DNA from: Andrena cerasifolii
Taxonomy: Eukaryota > Arthropoda > Insecta > Hymenoptera > Andrenidae
Assembly: GCF_050908995.1 (NCBI RefSeq)
Contig: NW_027484933.1
Location: forward strand, 1-64,000
DNA length: 64,000 bases
Reading direction: 5' to 3'
In this document: positions 37,774 to 47,626 of the stretch, piece by piece
How positions within the stretch are numbered: position 1 is the first letter of the stretch
How the letters are laid out: the number at the start of each line of letters is the position of its first letter
Position numbers and translations under genes: made by a program
The notes under the pieces: model-generated
The model's input: only the letters and a program-made list of their open reading frames with translations
What the model was told of the DNA's origin: nothing
Databases searched by the model: none

Positions 37774-38958
37774 AATCCTTTTGCTTATCACATACCACTA
37801 AGGGGGGTCATGATCTCGACCATCTGGATCACGACCATGGGAACGGGAGTGACACGACGACGACCCCGAAGAATTTCCTTATATGGAAATTTCAAATGCA
37901 TCCCCACTCATTTTTGGGACTATATAAACCCTTTGGTTTCTACCCTCTGTGGTTAAAAACAGTACAGTTACGCGTAGAGTAACGTTGTGTCACGCTCGTA
38001 CCGAGTCGGTTGAATTCAGTAAGATCGAGCTAAAGTCTCCGTCGGAATCATAGTTGACCCCATAGAATCCGCGAGTTCGGTTTACATTCTATTGGGCACT
38101 TTGTAATAACCGCTCGTACGCCCCGCATCGCCAGTGCGTCAACACCGAGCAAATTAGTGGTAATTTACACACATTTATTACACTATTTAACCGCGACATT
38201 CACATTTGTACCAACTAATCTTGAATACACGAATGGTGTTCACTTCTAAATCGAGTTGATTCGTTAAAACCCATCTTTTACCCAGCGATCCTTATAAACT
38301 TAGTAGCGCTCACCCACTGATACAACTTTACCGCTCGAGTTGTATCGAATATAAATTAAGAGTTACGAGGCATTAATAACATTTCCCGCGACTCCCTGAT
38401 CTAGCATCAGGTTAGTTTGCAACCTTTCATCCAAATTAAGGAATTTTACCAACCTAGTGGCTCCCCGATTTCGCATCGGGTTCGTCCACGCTTAACCCTC
38501 CTACGGCTCCCTGATTTCGCATCAGGTTCGTCCGTATCCTACAGCTCCCTGGTTTCGCACCAGGTTCGTCTGTAAGTCTACCAACCTCCGAACAGCTCCC
38601 TGGTTTCGCACCAGGTTCGTCTGTGAATAATCCAACCTCCTAACAGCTCCTCGACTTCGCGTCGAGTTCGTCTGTGAACATCATCCTAGTGACACCCCGA
38701 TTTCGCATCGGGTTCGTTCACGACGTTTCACCCTCCTGCGGCTCCCTGATTTCAAATCAGGTTCGTCCGCGCTTGACTCCATTCCTAGAGGCTCCCTGAT
38801 TTCGCATCAGGTTCGTCCTCGCCGTCAATAATCCAAGCGGCTCCCTGATTTCGCATCAGGTTCGTCCGCGCACCTTATTAACAAATTCGTTAACCATATT
38901 CCTTGGGAAATACCCTTCTCGCCGGCCTCTCGCGTTGCCGCAGCCCCGGCTCGTAACA
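37694..38958 (+). repeat. 3' LTR of the gypsy element
   Basis: 1265 bp, TGTTACG...CGTAACA, near-identical to the 5' LTR but 286 bp longer because it keeps ten hairpin units instead of four. It is followed directly by A-rich repeat that is the reverse complement of the family found left of the element. Confidence 0.95.
38388..38869 (+). repeat. Hairpin array of the 3' LTR (10 units of 33 nt)
   Basis: Units start at 38388, 38457, 38503, 38541, 38592, 38643, 38689, 38738, 38788 and 38837; each is exactly 33 nt. All ten pair in both an outer 4-bp and an inner 6-bp stem. Inner stems are CCTGAT/ATCAGG, CCCGAT/ATCGGG, CCTGGT/ACCAGG and CTCGAC/GTCGAG. Outer stems are GCGA/TTGC (with one G.T), GTGG/CCAC, ACGG/CCGT, ACAG/CTGT, GTGA/TCAC, GCGG/CCGC and GAGG/CCTC. 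The loop is mostly TTCGC and the 3' internal loop TTCGT. Paired changes keep the fold, so selection for structure is likely. It lies well downstream of the TATA box, thus in transcribed DNA. Confidence 0.9.
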
Positions 38959-41080
38959 TTATAAAAAAAAATTTAAAAAAATTTTAAAAAATTAAAAAAA
39001 ATTTTTAAAATTTTAAAAATTTAAAAAAAAAATTTAAAAATTTAAAAAAATTTTTTTTTAAATTTTAAAAAAATTAAAGTAAAGAAAATTAAAAAAAAAT
39101 ATAAAAATTAAAGTAGAGAAAATTTAAAAAAAAATTTTTTATTAAAAAAAGATATAAAAAAATTAAAATAAAAAATTTTAAAATACAAAAAAAAATTTAA
39201 ATAAAAAAATATACAAAAATTTAAAAGAAAACTAAAAAAAATTAAAAAATATTTTAAAATTTTTTTTAAAAATTAAAAAAAAATTATAAGAAAATTAAAA
39301 AAAGAATTTTAAAAAATTTGAAAAATTAAAAAGAAAATAAAAGAAAAGAAAAATAAAAATTAAAAGAAAATTTGAAAAACATTTTTTGAAATAAAAAAAT
39401 TATAATTTTAAAAAAATTAAAAAAAAATTTAAATTTAAAAAAAAATATAAAAAAAGTTTAAACTACAAAAAAAATTTAATAAAAAAATATACAAAAAATT
39501 AAAAGAAAAATAAAAAAAATAAAACTAAAAAAATTAACAAATAAAAATTTTAAAAAAAAAAAAAAATTTTTAAAAATTTTTTAAAAAATTTAAAAAAAAT
39601 GAAAAAAATTTGAAAAAAATTTAAAAAAAATGAAAAAAATTTAAAAATATAGAAAAAAAATTTTAAAAAAAATTTAAAAAAAATTAAAAAATTTGGTGAA
39701 AAATTAAAACAAATTTTAAAAAATTAAATTTTTTTTAAATTTAAAAAAAAAATAAAAAAAATTATAAGAAAATTAAAAAAAAAATAAAAATTTTCTTTTT
39801 AAAAATTTAAAAAAAATTTGGAAGAAATAAAGAAATATTTTATAAATTTTGTTAAAAAATTAAAACAAAATTTTTAAAAAAATTGTTAAAAAATTAAAAC
39901 AAAATTTTAAAAAAATTAAAAAATATTTTAAAAAAATTTGTAAAAATTTTAAAATTTTTTTAAAAATTAAAAAAAAAATTTTAAAAATTTTGAATTTTTT
40001 TTAAAAAATTAAAATAATTAAAATAAAAGAAAAATAAAAAGTTTTAAAAAAATTTAAAAAATTTTTATAAAAATTTTAAAAAATGAAGAAAATTTAAAAA
40101 TATAGAAAATTTTTTTTTTTAAAAAATAAAAAAAATTTTAAGAAAATGAAAAAATTACAAAAAAATAATAATTTTTTTTTAATTTTTAAAAAATTGTAAA
40201 AAAATTTACGAAATTTTAAAAAAATTAAAAAAAAAATAATTTAAAAAAAAATAAATAATAATAAAAAAATTTAAAAATTTAAAAAAAAATACAAAAAATT
40301 TTAAAAAAAGTTTAAAAATTAAAATAAAGAAATTTTAAAAAAAATAATAAATGAATAAAAGGAAATTTAAATAAAAATTACTTTTTAAAAAAATTCTTTA
40401 AAAAAATTTTAATAATTTTTAAAAATTTTTTAAAAAAATTTAAAAAAAACGTAAAATAAAATTTTTGAAATATAAAAAAAAAATAAAAAAATATACAAAT
40501 AATTAAAAGAAAAATAAAAAAATAAAAAGTTTTAAAAAAATATAAAAAAAAATTAAAAATTGTTTAAACAATTAAAAAAAAATTTTAAAAAAATAAATTC
40601 AAAATTTAAAAGAAAATTATAAACAAGATTTTTAAAAAAAATTTAAAAAATAAAAAAATTAAAGTAAAGAAAATTTGAAAAAAATTAAAGTAAAGAAAAT
40701 TTTTTAAAAAAATTTTCAAAAATTAAAAAAAAATTTTAAAAAAATTTAAAAAAATATTAAACAAATTTAAAATTTTTTTTAAAAAGAAATAAAAAATTTA
40801 AAAAATTAAAAAAAAATTTTAAAAATTAAGAAAAAAATTTTAAAATACAAAAAAAAATTTTTAAATAAAAAAAAATATACAAAAATTTAAAAGAAAAATA
40901 AAAAAAGTATTATAATAAAAAAAACAAATAAAAATTTAAAAAAAAATTTTAAAATACAAAAAAAATTTAAATAAAAAAAGTATACAAAAATTTAAAACAA
41001 TAATAAAAAAAATTAAAAAATAAATAAAGAAATAAATTTGAAAAAAATTAAAAAATACTATAAAATAAAATAAATAAATT
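38959..41080. repeat. A-rich AT repeat, inverted relative to the left array
   Basis: No gene seen. The motifs are reverse complements of those at 1-28,207: AACATTTTTTGAAATAAAAA near 39,378, ATTAAAGTAGAGAAAA near 39,106 (the CTCCACTTTAAT landmark with one change), and TTTTGTTAAAAAATTAAAAC near 39,848. It ends abruptly where the broken gag on minus begins. It also contains a TAAATGAATAAAAGGAAAT element of the second AT family near 40,350. Confidence 0.8.
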
Positions 41081-41979
41081 CATCGAGCGTGTCGAAATCA
41101 TGTTGTTGTAATCTTGTTCGTATATGGGGGGGGAAGTCCATCCACAAATGAATCCAACGTCAAACGGTCTAGGTCCTCGGGATGATTCCGTGCAAAGTGG
41201 CGATAATAATCCCTATCCTCTTCCAAAATAGCGAATCGGAGATCCTTAACGCGCGAGATGTACTCTAGTACGTGTTCATTTGTTCCTTTGATAATATTTG
41301 CTAATTCTCCTCGATAGTGATCTGACGTTTTCGCGGGGGAGAATGTACGTTTTAGTTGTTTCATTAAGTCATTTACTGAGTCGAAGACCCTATCCTCAAC
41401 AGCCAAGCAGGCGTGGTCTTGCAGTTTATTGCGCAACAACCTCGCCAGCTGGGGTTCAGCCTGCGGGGGAACCAGAGCTTTAGCCCTATTGCAGGCTCTA
41501 GCGAATTGCAAAACAGACATATTGTGACCGTTAAATTTTGGGACTGTTTCTATAGCGTCCATTAATTTGATCTGGGGCAATGGATCCTGGTCCGGAATAT
41601 TATTACTATTCAATGCCTCAGGAGTTTTATTGTAATTTAGCACCGGTTTTGTATCGAAACGGGAGGAACCCGGTGTAGCAAAGTTATTCGCAATTGGCGG
41701 GGGTGCAAGAAGTTTTTTCATCATTGCTTCGATATTCTGTATTTTATCGGAAAGACCTTTAAGCGTGGGTTCGGGCGGTCCGATGCCTTCGCCCGTATGC
41801 GTTTTAGTTTCGGAATTTACCGCAAATCTCATGTGCAAATTGTCGATTTCGGCTCGTTTCTCACGTAATTTTTGTAATTGTTCCATTATTTCGGCGGTGG
41901 CGTTTTCTATAGCGCTATTGAAAGGCTCCGCGTCTTGGTCTAGCACGCGGAGGTTGTCGGTATCACCGGATTCGGACAT
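41080..41979 (-). pseudogene. gag: Truncated Gag of a second LTR element
   Basis: The open frame (41098-41979, 293 codons) starts with ATG at 41979. An acidic N-terminal part has a predicted coiled coil (AEIMEQLQKLREKRAEI), then a Pro-rich linker, then a gag capsid-like domain: VPKFNGHNMSVLQFARAC, LARLLRNKLQDHA, and the closing DSFVDGLPPPY. A stop occurs at 41098, but a different frame continues the expected gag pattern (FDTLDE) to about 41,080, where AT repeat begins. So the copy is both frameshifted and cut off, with no zinc knuckle, pol or 3' LTR left. It belongs with the PBS at 42859 and the LTR at 42883. Confidence 0.8.
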
Positions 41980-42115
41980 TTTTAAACTCGGTAAATTTTA
42001 TTATTTTAGGGTGATTTAAGAGGTTTCCTATGTTTAAGCGTCCGGCAGCAGCTACTCAAAATCTATGATATTCTCTACCCGGGTAGTTTATATCGAACCT
42101 GTTATAATTTTTATT

Positions 42116-42427
42116 TATTTGACGTAAATGCTCTGTGCACGCGGCACGACTGCTAATAGGCCGTACTTTGAACAGAAGGTTTTTGCAACGAGGGCACTCA
42201 GGGAATATATCGTTAGGTTAGTGGTAGTGCACTTGATATATCTCGTCTACCTCTACCCGATTTGAATTAAAGCAATTTAGGCAAATTTTTCCGCCTTCCG
42301 TGGTCGTAGCTGCTCCTCCCGAAACACAAATCAGTTTATTTGAGTCTGACAAAACGCCCCGCAGCCTGCGGCTTGGGAAATATAATGTATTTTGACTTTG
42401 GCGTGAATCGCACATGTTAGTTATCAA
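42116..42427 (-). pseudogene. Cys-rich leader ORF, copy 2 (interrupted)
   Basis: The intact part is 69 codons (42218-42427). It shares the pattern CVSG...EG..ICL.C...YQ.HY with the neighbouring ORF at 42486. A TAA then interrupts, but the same frame goes on with FPECPRC and RP..., matching the C-terminal half of the other copy, as far as about 42,120. It lies between PBS and gag in the second LTR element. I do not recognise the family; the paired CxxC motifs suggest a small zinc ribbon. Either a decayed duplicate or a shortened protein. Confidence 0.55.
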
Positions 42428-42485
42428 TGTCTTATGTTGCGTCAGGCAGTTTGTTTAAATTTCGTGGTAAAAGGATATTAGTGAT

Positions 42486-42797
42486 TCAGTTTCTGTTTGA
42501 AAGGAAGTACCACTGTGTACACTCGACACAATTGGTTGCGGGACGCGTTTGATATATCACGCTATTGCACCTTAGGCAATTAGGGAATGTATAGGGTGTT
42601 TGGCAGTAGTGAATTTGATACTCTGTCACCGTTTCTGTTGGTACTAGTCGGGAGCAATGTAAGCAAATTTCGTCGCCTTCGTCGTTTGTTACTATGGTCC
42701 CGGAAACACAGACCATCCACTGTATAGATGCCGTCAAATTTTGTAATTGGCGGCTCCTGTAGGCTGGTTTCCACGGACTAACGTATTCTGTATACAT
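42486..42797 (-). CDS. Cys-rich leader ORF, copy 1
   Basis: 103 codons starting at an ATG about 60 bp downstream of the PBS on the minus strand, ahead of gag. It has eight cysteines, with CLHC, CLRC and CVEC pairs that look like zinc-binding knuckles, plus a CVSG motif 15 residues before the first pair. No known family is recognised. The next ORF downstream is a related copy, so the leader of this element contains a tandem gene pair not expected in the standard gag-pol layout. Function unknown; nucleic-acid binding is a guess from the CxxC pairs. Confidence 0.5.
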   Translation of the reverse strand: MYTEYVSPWKPAYRSRQLQNLTASIQWMVCVSGTIVTNDEGDEICLHCSRLVPTETVTEYQIHYCQTPYTFPNCLRCNSVIYQTRPATNCVECTQWYFLSNRN

Positions 42798-42858
42798 GCT
42801 AAATAGGCAATTGTGGGTACCGTATGTTAGGGAATTTATTCCTATTAACAGTTGACGG

Positions 42859-42876
42859 ATCCCACCGCTGTCACCA
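42859..42876 (-). other. Primer-binding site of the second LTR element
   Basis: On minus it reads TGGTGACAGCGGTGGGAT, identical over 18 bases to the PBS of the gypsy element at 29191. It lies six bases inside the LTR end at 42883, which fixes the orientation and boundary of this element. Confidence 0.88.
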
Positions 42877-42937
42877 AAAATATGTCACGTCCCGGGTGAG
42901 GTCTTTTGGGAACGATGACATTAGGAAAGGAGAAAGA

Positions 42938-43063
42938 CAGGCGCGAATCTAAAATCCAGCACTCTGAGGATTTTGAAGGAATTCAGGCGCGAATCTATAA
43001 TCCAGCACACTAATCGTTTTACAGGGAGGAACGCCAGGCGCGAATCTATAATCCAGCACACTA
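42938..43063 (-). repeat. Three copies of the GTGCTGGATT...GCGCC repeat
   Basis: Three diverged copies spaced 46-50 bp near the LTR 3' end. They match the first two and the last of eleven copies in the inverted LTR at 45582-47626, so copies were lost here by deletion between repeats. Confidence 0.75.
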
Positions 43064-43519
43064 GTCGACCAGGGAAGTTTAAAGGCTAGAGCGTATTTGG
43101 GGAACACCCGTTAGCACTTTGTTTTGGTTTACGTAATATCAGATTTACCGTTGCATAGGCACAAAAAGTTTCCTCGTAATATTTCTTGAGAAATTCGTCT
43201 ATACGTGCAGCTATGCAAGGGAATGTTAGTAAACACTGTCACTGTTCTCTAGTTCGCGATCCGCGATCAGCTGTTTCGCCGACTCGTTGGTTTGTATCTT
43301 AGTACGTTCGTAACTAATGGTTGAACACAAATAACTTGAAGCAAGATTTTAAACAAAGCGATTTATTAACTTCGTTAATCGGTTATTATAATCGTGCGAG
43401 GGGGCTTTTAGCATTGGCACAATATTTGTAATATGGTTATAACATTTAATATATATATATGGACATGAGATACAATATAAGTCGTTTAATAATGATCGTT
43501 AATAATAATAATATGATAA

Positions 43520-43724
43520 GATTGCGATAAGCAGTTATAAACAAAATAATAGAATAGTAAGATTGCGATAAGCAGTTATAAACAAAATAATAGAATAGTA
43601 AGATTGCGATAAGCAGTTATAAATGAAATAATAGAATTGTAAGATTGCGATAAGCAGTTATAAACGAAATAATTGAATAGTAAGATTGCGATAAGCAGTT
43701 ATAAACGAAATAATTGAATAGTAT
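43520..43724. repeat. 41-bp tandem repeat, five copies
   Basis: Units starting GATTGCGATAAGCAGTTATA at 43520, 43561, 43602, 43643 and 43684, with few differences. The mirrored LTR carries six copies (46355-46600). Confidence 0.9.
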
Positions 43725-44284
43725 GGTATGGTGGTGATATGCACAATAATATTAAGTAATATAAATGGCTTACGGTGATCGTCGAACACTGAGTTTAATA
43801 TTAACACTTTTAAGATATACTTTTCAAGAAAGCCTTCTACCGAAGAGGTTTCTGTCGAAGAAAGAGAACTCGGCCTGTCAGGACCTCATATTTATGTACT
43901 TTCACAGGAGTATTGTGGGGTACGCGCGGTAAAGACCTTGACACATTTCGGTTTAAGACGCAGTAGGACTTCCGGGGTTTTTACAAACGGTACGTCTATT
44001 AATAGACGTATTTATGTCACGTACGCCAAATATACGTCGCAATTAGGTTTCTGGGGTTTTTTTGACTGCGAAAAGAGATACTCAACTCATCGAATGGATT
44101 TCGGGTGTTTTACGGGAAAGGGGTTATTAGAGTGGCTTGGACTTCATGAGTCGTAAAGAGGGGGTTGAGACTTGGTCTCGATTTAAGAGGGATTTGTAAT
44201 GAGGGAGTTGTTTGAATTTGTTTTTGGAGGGAATGATTCGTGCCTTGTAAGACGAATAGGCGAAGAGGGTTTTGAAACGATCAT

Positions 44285-44379
44285 CTCGTGATGGGGACCG
44301 CTAAGGTACATCAGCGAGGTGGAGGTTTGTATTGATCATCCTGTGTTGTTGACCGCTAAGGTGCAACATCAAGGTGATC
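44285..44379. other. Two related hairpins with covarying stems in the LTR
   Basis: At 44285-44318 stems CTCG/CGAG and TGATG/CATCA enclose an inner ACC-GCTAA-GGT hairpin. At 44334-44379 the same core is enclosed by TGTTG/CAACA and, further out, GATCA/TGATC. The stem change A to T is matched on both sides. The mirrored copy is near 45,690-45,790. Confidence 0.5.
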
Positions 44380-44493
44380 GGTGATTGAGGACATGGGGTA
44401 GGAGTTGAGTTTGATAGACTTTAGTGGAGTGATTTTGAGGTTTACTAGTGGAATTGGGAATAGGAAACGCGCGAAAAATCGTGGGACGTTACA

Positions 44494-45581
44494 GAAAAAT
44501 AAAAATTAAAAAAAAATTTAAATTTAAAAAATATTTTTTGAAATAAAAAAATAATAATTTTTAAAAAATAAAAAAAATAATAAAAATTTAAAAAAAAATA
44601 AAGCAAAGAAAAATTTAAAAAAATTAAAGAAAAAAATTTAAAAATTTAGTATAATTTTTTTAAATTTAAAGAAAATTAATAAAAAATTTTTTTTAAATTT
44701 TTAAAAATTTGAAAGAAATTTAAAAATTTTTTAAAAAATAATATTTTAAAACAAAAAAAAATAAAATTTTAAAAAATAGAAAAAAATATACAAATTTAAA
44801 AAAAAATAACAAAAAATTTAAAAAATTAAAATAAAGAAATTGTTAAAAAAATAATAATAATAAATGAATTAAAGGAAAACTAAATAAAAATTATTTTTTT
44901 AAAATATTCTTTAAAAAATTAAAATAAAATAAAATAAATAATATAAAAAAGAATAAAATATTAAATAATTATAAAAAATGTTTAAAAAAAAATTTTAAAA
45001 AAATTAAAGAAAAAAGAAAAAATTAAAATAAAAAAATTTAAAAATTAAAGTAGAGAAAAATTAAAAAAAAAATTTTAAAAAAATAAATCAAAATTTAAAA
45101 GAAAATTATAAAAAAGATTTTAAAAAAATTTAAAAAAATAAAAAAATTAAAGTAAAGGAAATTTGAAAAAAATAATTTTTATTTAGTTTGCCTTTAATTC
45201 ATTTATTATTATTATTTTTTAACAATTTCTTTATTTTAATTTTTTAAATTTTTTGTTATTTTTTTTTAAATTTGTATATTTTTTTTTTTTTTAAATTTTA
45301 TTTTTATTTTTTTATTTTTTTTGTTTTAAAATATTATTTTTTAAAAATTTTTTAAATTTCTTTCAAATTTTTAAAAATTTTAAAAAAAATTTTTATTAAT
45401 TTTCTTTAAATTTAAAAAAAAATACTAAATTTTTAAATTTTTTTCTTTAATTTTTTTAAATTTTTCTTTGTTTTATTTTTTTTTTAAATTTTTATTATTT
45501 TTTTTATTTTTTATAAATTATTATTTTTTTATTTCAAAAAATATTTTTTAAATTTAAATTTTTTTTTAATTTTTATTTTTC
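44494..45581. repeat. AT-rich centre of the palindrome
   Basis: A-rich up to about 45,170, then T-rich: the mirrored 5' flanks of the two LTRs plus a central unpaired spacer (about 44,906-45,170). No gene seen. It contains the second AT-family element, with ATAATAATAATAAATGAATT near 44,852 and its inverse near 45,195. Confidence 0.75.
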
Positions 45582-46354
45582 TGTAACGTCCCACGATTTT
45601 TCGCGCGTTTCCTATTCCCAATTCCACTAGTAAACCTCAAAATCACTCCACTAAAGTCTATCAAACTCAACTCTTACCCCATCTCCTCAATCACCGATCA
45701 CCTTGATGTTGCACCTTAGCGGTCAACAACACAGGATGATCAATACAAACCTCCACCTCGCTGATGTACCTTAGCGGTCCCCATCACGAGATGATCGTTT
45801 CAAAACCCTCTTCGCCTATTCGTCTTACAAGGCACGAATCATTCCCTCCAAAAACAAATTCAAACAAGTCCCTCATTACAAATCCCTCTTAAATCGAGAC
45901 CAAGTCTCAACCCCCTCTTTACGACTCATGAAGTCCAAGCCACTCTAATAACCCCTTTCCCGTAAAACACCCGAAATCCATTCGACGAGTTGAGTATCTC
46001 TTTTCGCAGTCATAAAAACCCCAGAAACCTAATTGCGACGTATATTTGGCGTACGTGACATAAATACGTCTATTAATAGACGTACCGTTTGTAAAAACCC
46101 CGGAAGTCCTACTGCGACTTAAACCGAAATGTGTCAAGGTCTTTACCGCGCGTACCCCACAATACTCCTGTGAAAGTACATAAATATGAGGTCCTGACAG
46201 GCCGAGTCCTCTTTCTTCGACAGAAACCTCTTCGGTAGAAGGCTTACTTGAAAAGTATATCTTTAAAGTGTTAATATTAAACTCAGTGTTCGACGATCAC
46301 CGTAAGCCATTTATATTACTTAATATTATTGTGCATATCACCACCACACCATAC

Positions 46355-46600
46355 TATTCAATTATTTCGTTTATAACTGCTTATCGCAATCTTACTATTC
46401 AATTATTTCGTTTATAACTGCTTATCGCAATCTTACAATTCTATTATTTCATTTATAACTGCTTATCGCAATCTTACTATTCTATTATTTTGTTTATAAC
46501 TGCTTATCGCAATCTTACTATTCTATTATTTTGTTTATAACTGCTTATCGCAATCTTACTATTCTATTATTTTGTTTATAACTGCTTATCGCAATCTTAT
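46355..46600. repeat. 41-bp tandem repeat, six copies
   Basis: Inverted counterpart of 43520-43724 with one more copy; units contain TTTATAACTGCTTATCGCAA. Confidence 0.9.
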
Positions 46601-47054
46601 CATATTATTATTATTAACGATCATTATTAAACGACTTATATTGTATCTCATGTCCATATATATATATTAAATGTTATAACCATATTACAAATATTGTGCC
46701 AATGCTAAAAGCCCCCTCGCACGATTATAATAACCGATTAACGAAGTTAATAAATCGCTTTGTTTAAAATCTTGCTTCAAGTTATTTGTGTTCAACCATT
46801 AGTTACGAACGTACTAAGATACAAACCAACGAGTCGGCGAAACAGCTGATCGCGGATCGCGAACTAGAGAACAGTGACAGTGTTTACTAACATTCCCTTG
46901 CATAGCTGCACGTATAGACGAATTTCTCAAGAAATATTACGAGGAAACTTTTTGTGCCTATGCAACGGTAAATCTGATATTAGGTAAACCAAAACAAAGT
47001 GCTAACGGGTGTTCCCCAAATATGCTCTAGCCTTTAAACTTCCCTGGTCGACTA

Positions 47055-47571
47055 GTGTGCTGGATTATAGATTCGCGCCTGGCGTTCCTCCCCGTAAAAC
47101 GATTAGTGTGCTGGATTATAGATTCGCGCCTGAATTCCTTCAAAATCCTCAATGTGCTGGATTCAAGATTCGCGCCTGACGTTCCTCTCCTTCAAAATCC
47201 TCAGTGTGCTGGATTCAAGATTCGCGCCTGACGTTCCTCTCCTTCAAAACCCTCAGTGTGCTGGATTCAAGATTCGCGCCTGACGTTCCTCTCCTTCCAA
47301 ACCCTCAGTGTGCTGGATTATAGATTCGCGCCTGAATTCCTTTCAAACCCTCAGTGTGCTGGATTCAAGATTCGCGCCTGACGTTCCTCTCCTTCCAAAC
47401 CCTCAGTGTGCTGGATTCAATATTCGCGCCTAAGTTCCTTCCAAACCATCAGTGTGACGGATTCAATATTCGCGCCTAAGTTCCTTCCAAACCCTCAGTG
47501 TGACGGATTTAATATTCGCGCCTGGTCTTCCCCCAAAAATCTCAGAGTGCTGGATTTTAGATTCGCGCCTG
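47055..47571 (+). repeat. Eleven copies of the GTGCTGGATT...GCGCC repeat
   Basis: Copies of 46-52 bp starting near 47055, 47106, 47152, 47203, 47255, 47307, 47353, 47405, 47451, 47497 and 47544, built on GTGCTGGATTCAAGATTCGC plus a C-rich linker (GTTCCTCTCCTTCAAA). Several adjacent copies are near-identical, which points to recent expansion. A 60-codon ORF across it is a by-product of the repeats. Confidence 0.9.
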
Positions 47572-47626
47572 TCTTTCTCCTTTCCTAATGTCATCGTTCC
47601 CAAAAGACCTCACCCGGGACGTGACA

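Larger units (their letters stand above)
28208..38958 (+). mobile_element. Ty3/gypsy LTR retrotransposon, errantivirus type, with Tudor ORF
   Basis: A 10.75 kb element with every hallmark in order: LTR starting TGTTACG and ending CGTAACA, PBS, gag, pol (protease, RT, RNase H, then integrase), env, two extra ORFs, polypurine tract, LTR. The LTRs differ by roughly a dozen substitutions outside their repeat arrays, so insertion is fairly recent. The reading frame is broken once or shifts unusually between RNase H and integrase (33,108-33,133). No target-site duplication is seen: the five bases before are AATTT and those after are TTATA, and the AT repeat on either side lies in opposite orientation. 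The host is probably an insect, by comparison with known errantiviruses. Confidence 0.93.
42883..44493 (-). repeat. LTR of the second element (minus orientation)
   Basis: 1611 bp. On minus it begins TGTAACGTCCC and ends GGGACGTGACA, an 11-bp terminal inverted repeat with one mismatch. It holds three copies of a repeat built on GTGCTGGATTATAGATTCGC, five 41-bp repeats, and two hairpins. A longer copy lies inverted at 45582-47626. The 72-codon ORF at 43938-44156 on the opposite strand is judged not coding. Confidence 0.85.
42883..47626. repeat. Large palindrome: two head-to-head LTR copies with shared AT flank
   Basis: The left arm runs 42883-44905 and the right arm about 45171-47626, with a spacer of about 265 bp. 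Beyond the LTRs the inversion includes about 410 bp of AT sequence (44494-44905 against 45171-45581, for example the AATTAAAGGAAAACTAAATA element near 44,868). The arms differ by scattered substitutions and by repeat copy number (3 against 11, and 5 against 6). So it is an inverted segmental duplication that has aged. Confidence 0.8.
45582..47626 (+). repeat. Solo LTR of the second element (plus orientation)
   Basis: 2045 bp, TGTAACGTCCC...GGGACGTGACA, the inverted relative of 42883-44493. It is followed by AT repeat rather than a PBS, so it is a solo LTR. The five bases outside each end (TTTTC and TTTAA) are not a clear target duplication. Confidence 0.85.

Noticed and set aside
37206..37982. 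258-codon ORF overlapping the Tudor ORF and running into the 3' LTR
   Set aside because: Its first half is a shadow of the Tudor frame and its second half is LTR control sequence. It could supply an alternative C terminus, but nothing proves it.
38388..38869. CRISPR-like array (33-nt repeats with 5-36 nt spacers)
   Set aside because: Units differ from each other, spacers are irregular, it lies in an LTR of a eukaryotic element, and no cas gene exists.
38388..38869. tRNA-like elements, because GGTTCG recurs as in a T arm
   Set aside because: There is no acceptor, D or anticodon arm, and the unit fold is a simple two-tier hairpin.
43938..44156. 72-codon ORF and its mirror at 45919-46137
   Set aside because: Antisense to the LTR, present twice only because of the palindrome, with no family match; a few amino acid changes between arms do not show constraint.
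47406..47588. 60-codon ORF in the GTGCTGGATT repeat
   Set aside because: It is only the repeat read in one frame.
42883..47626. Palindrome as pure assembly artefact
   Set aside because: The arms have many separate differences in base and repeat number, which a folded read would not give; still worth a long-read check.
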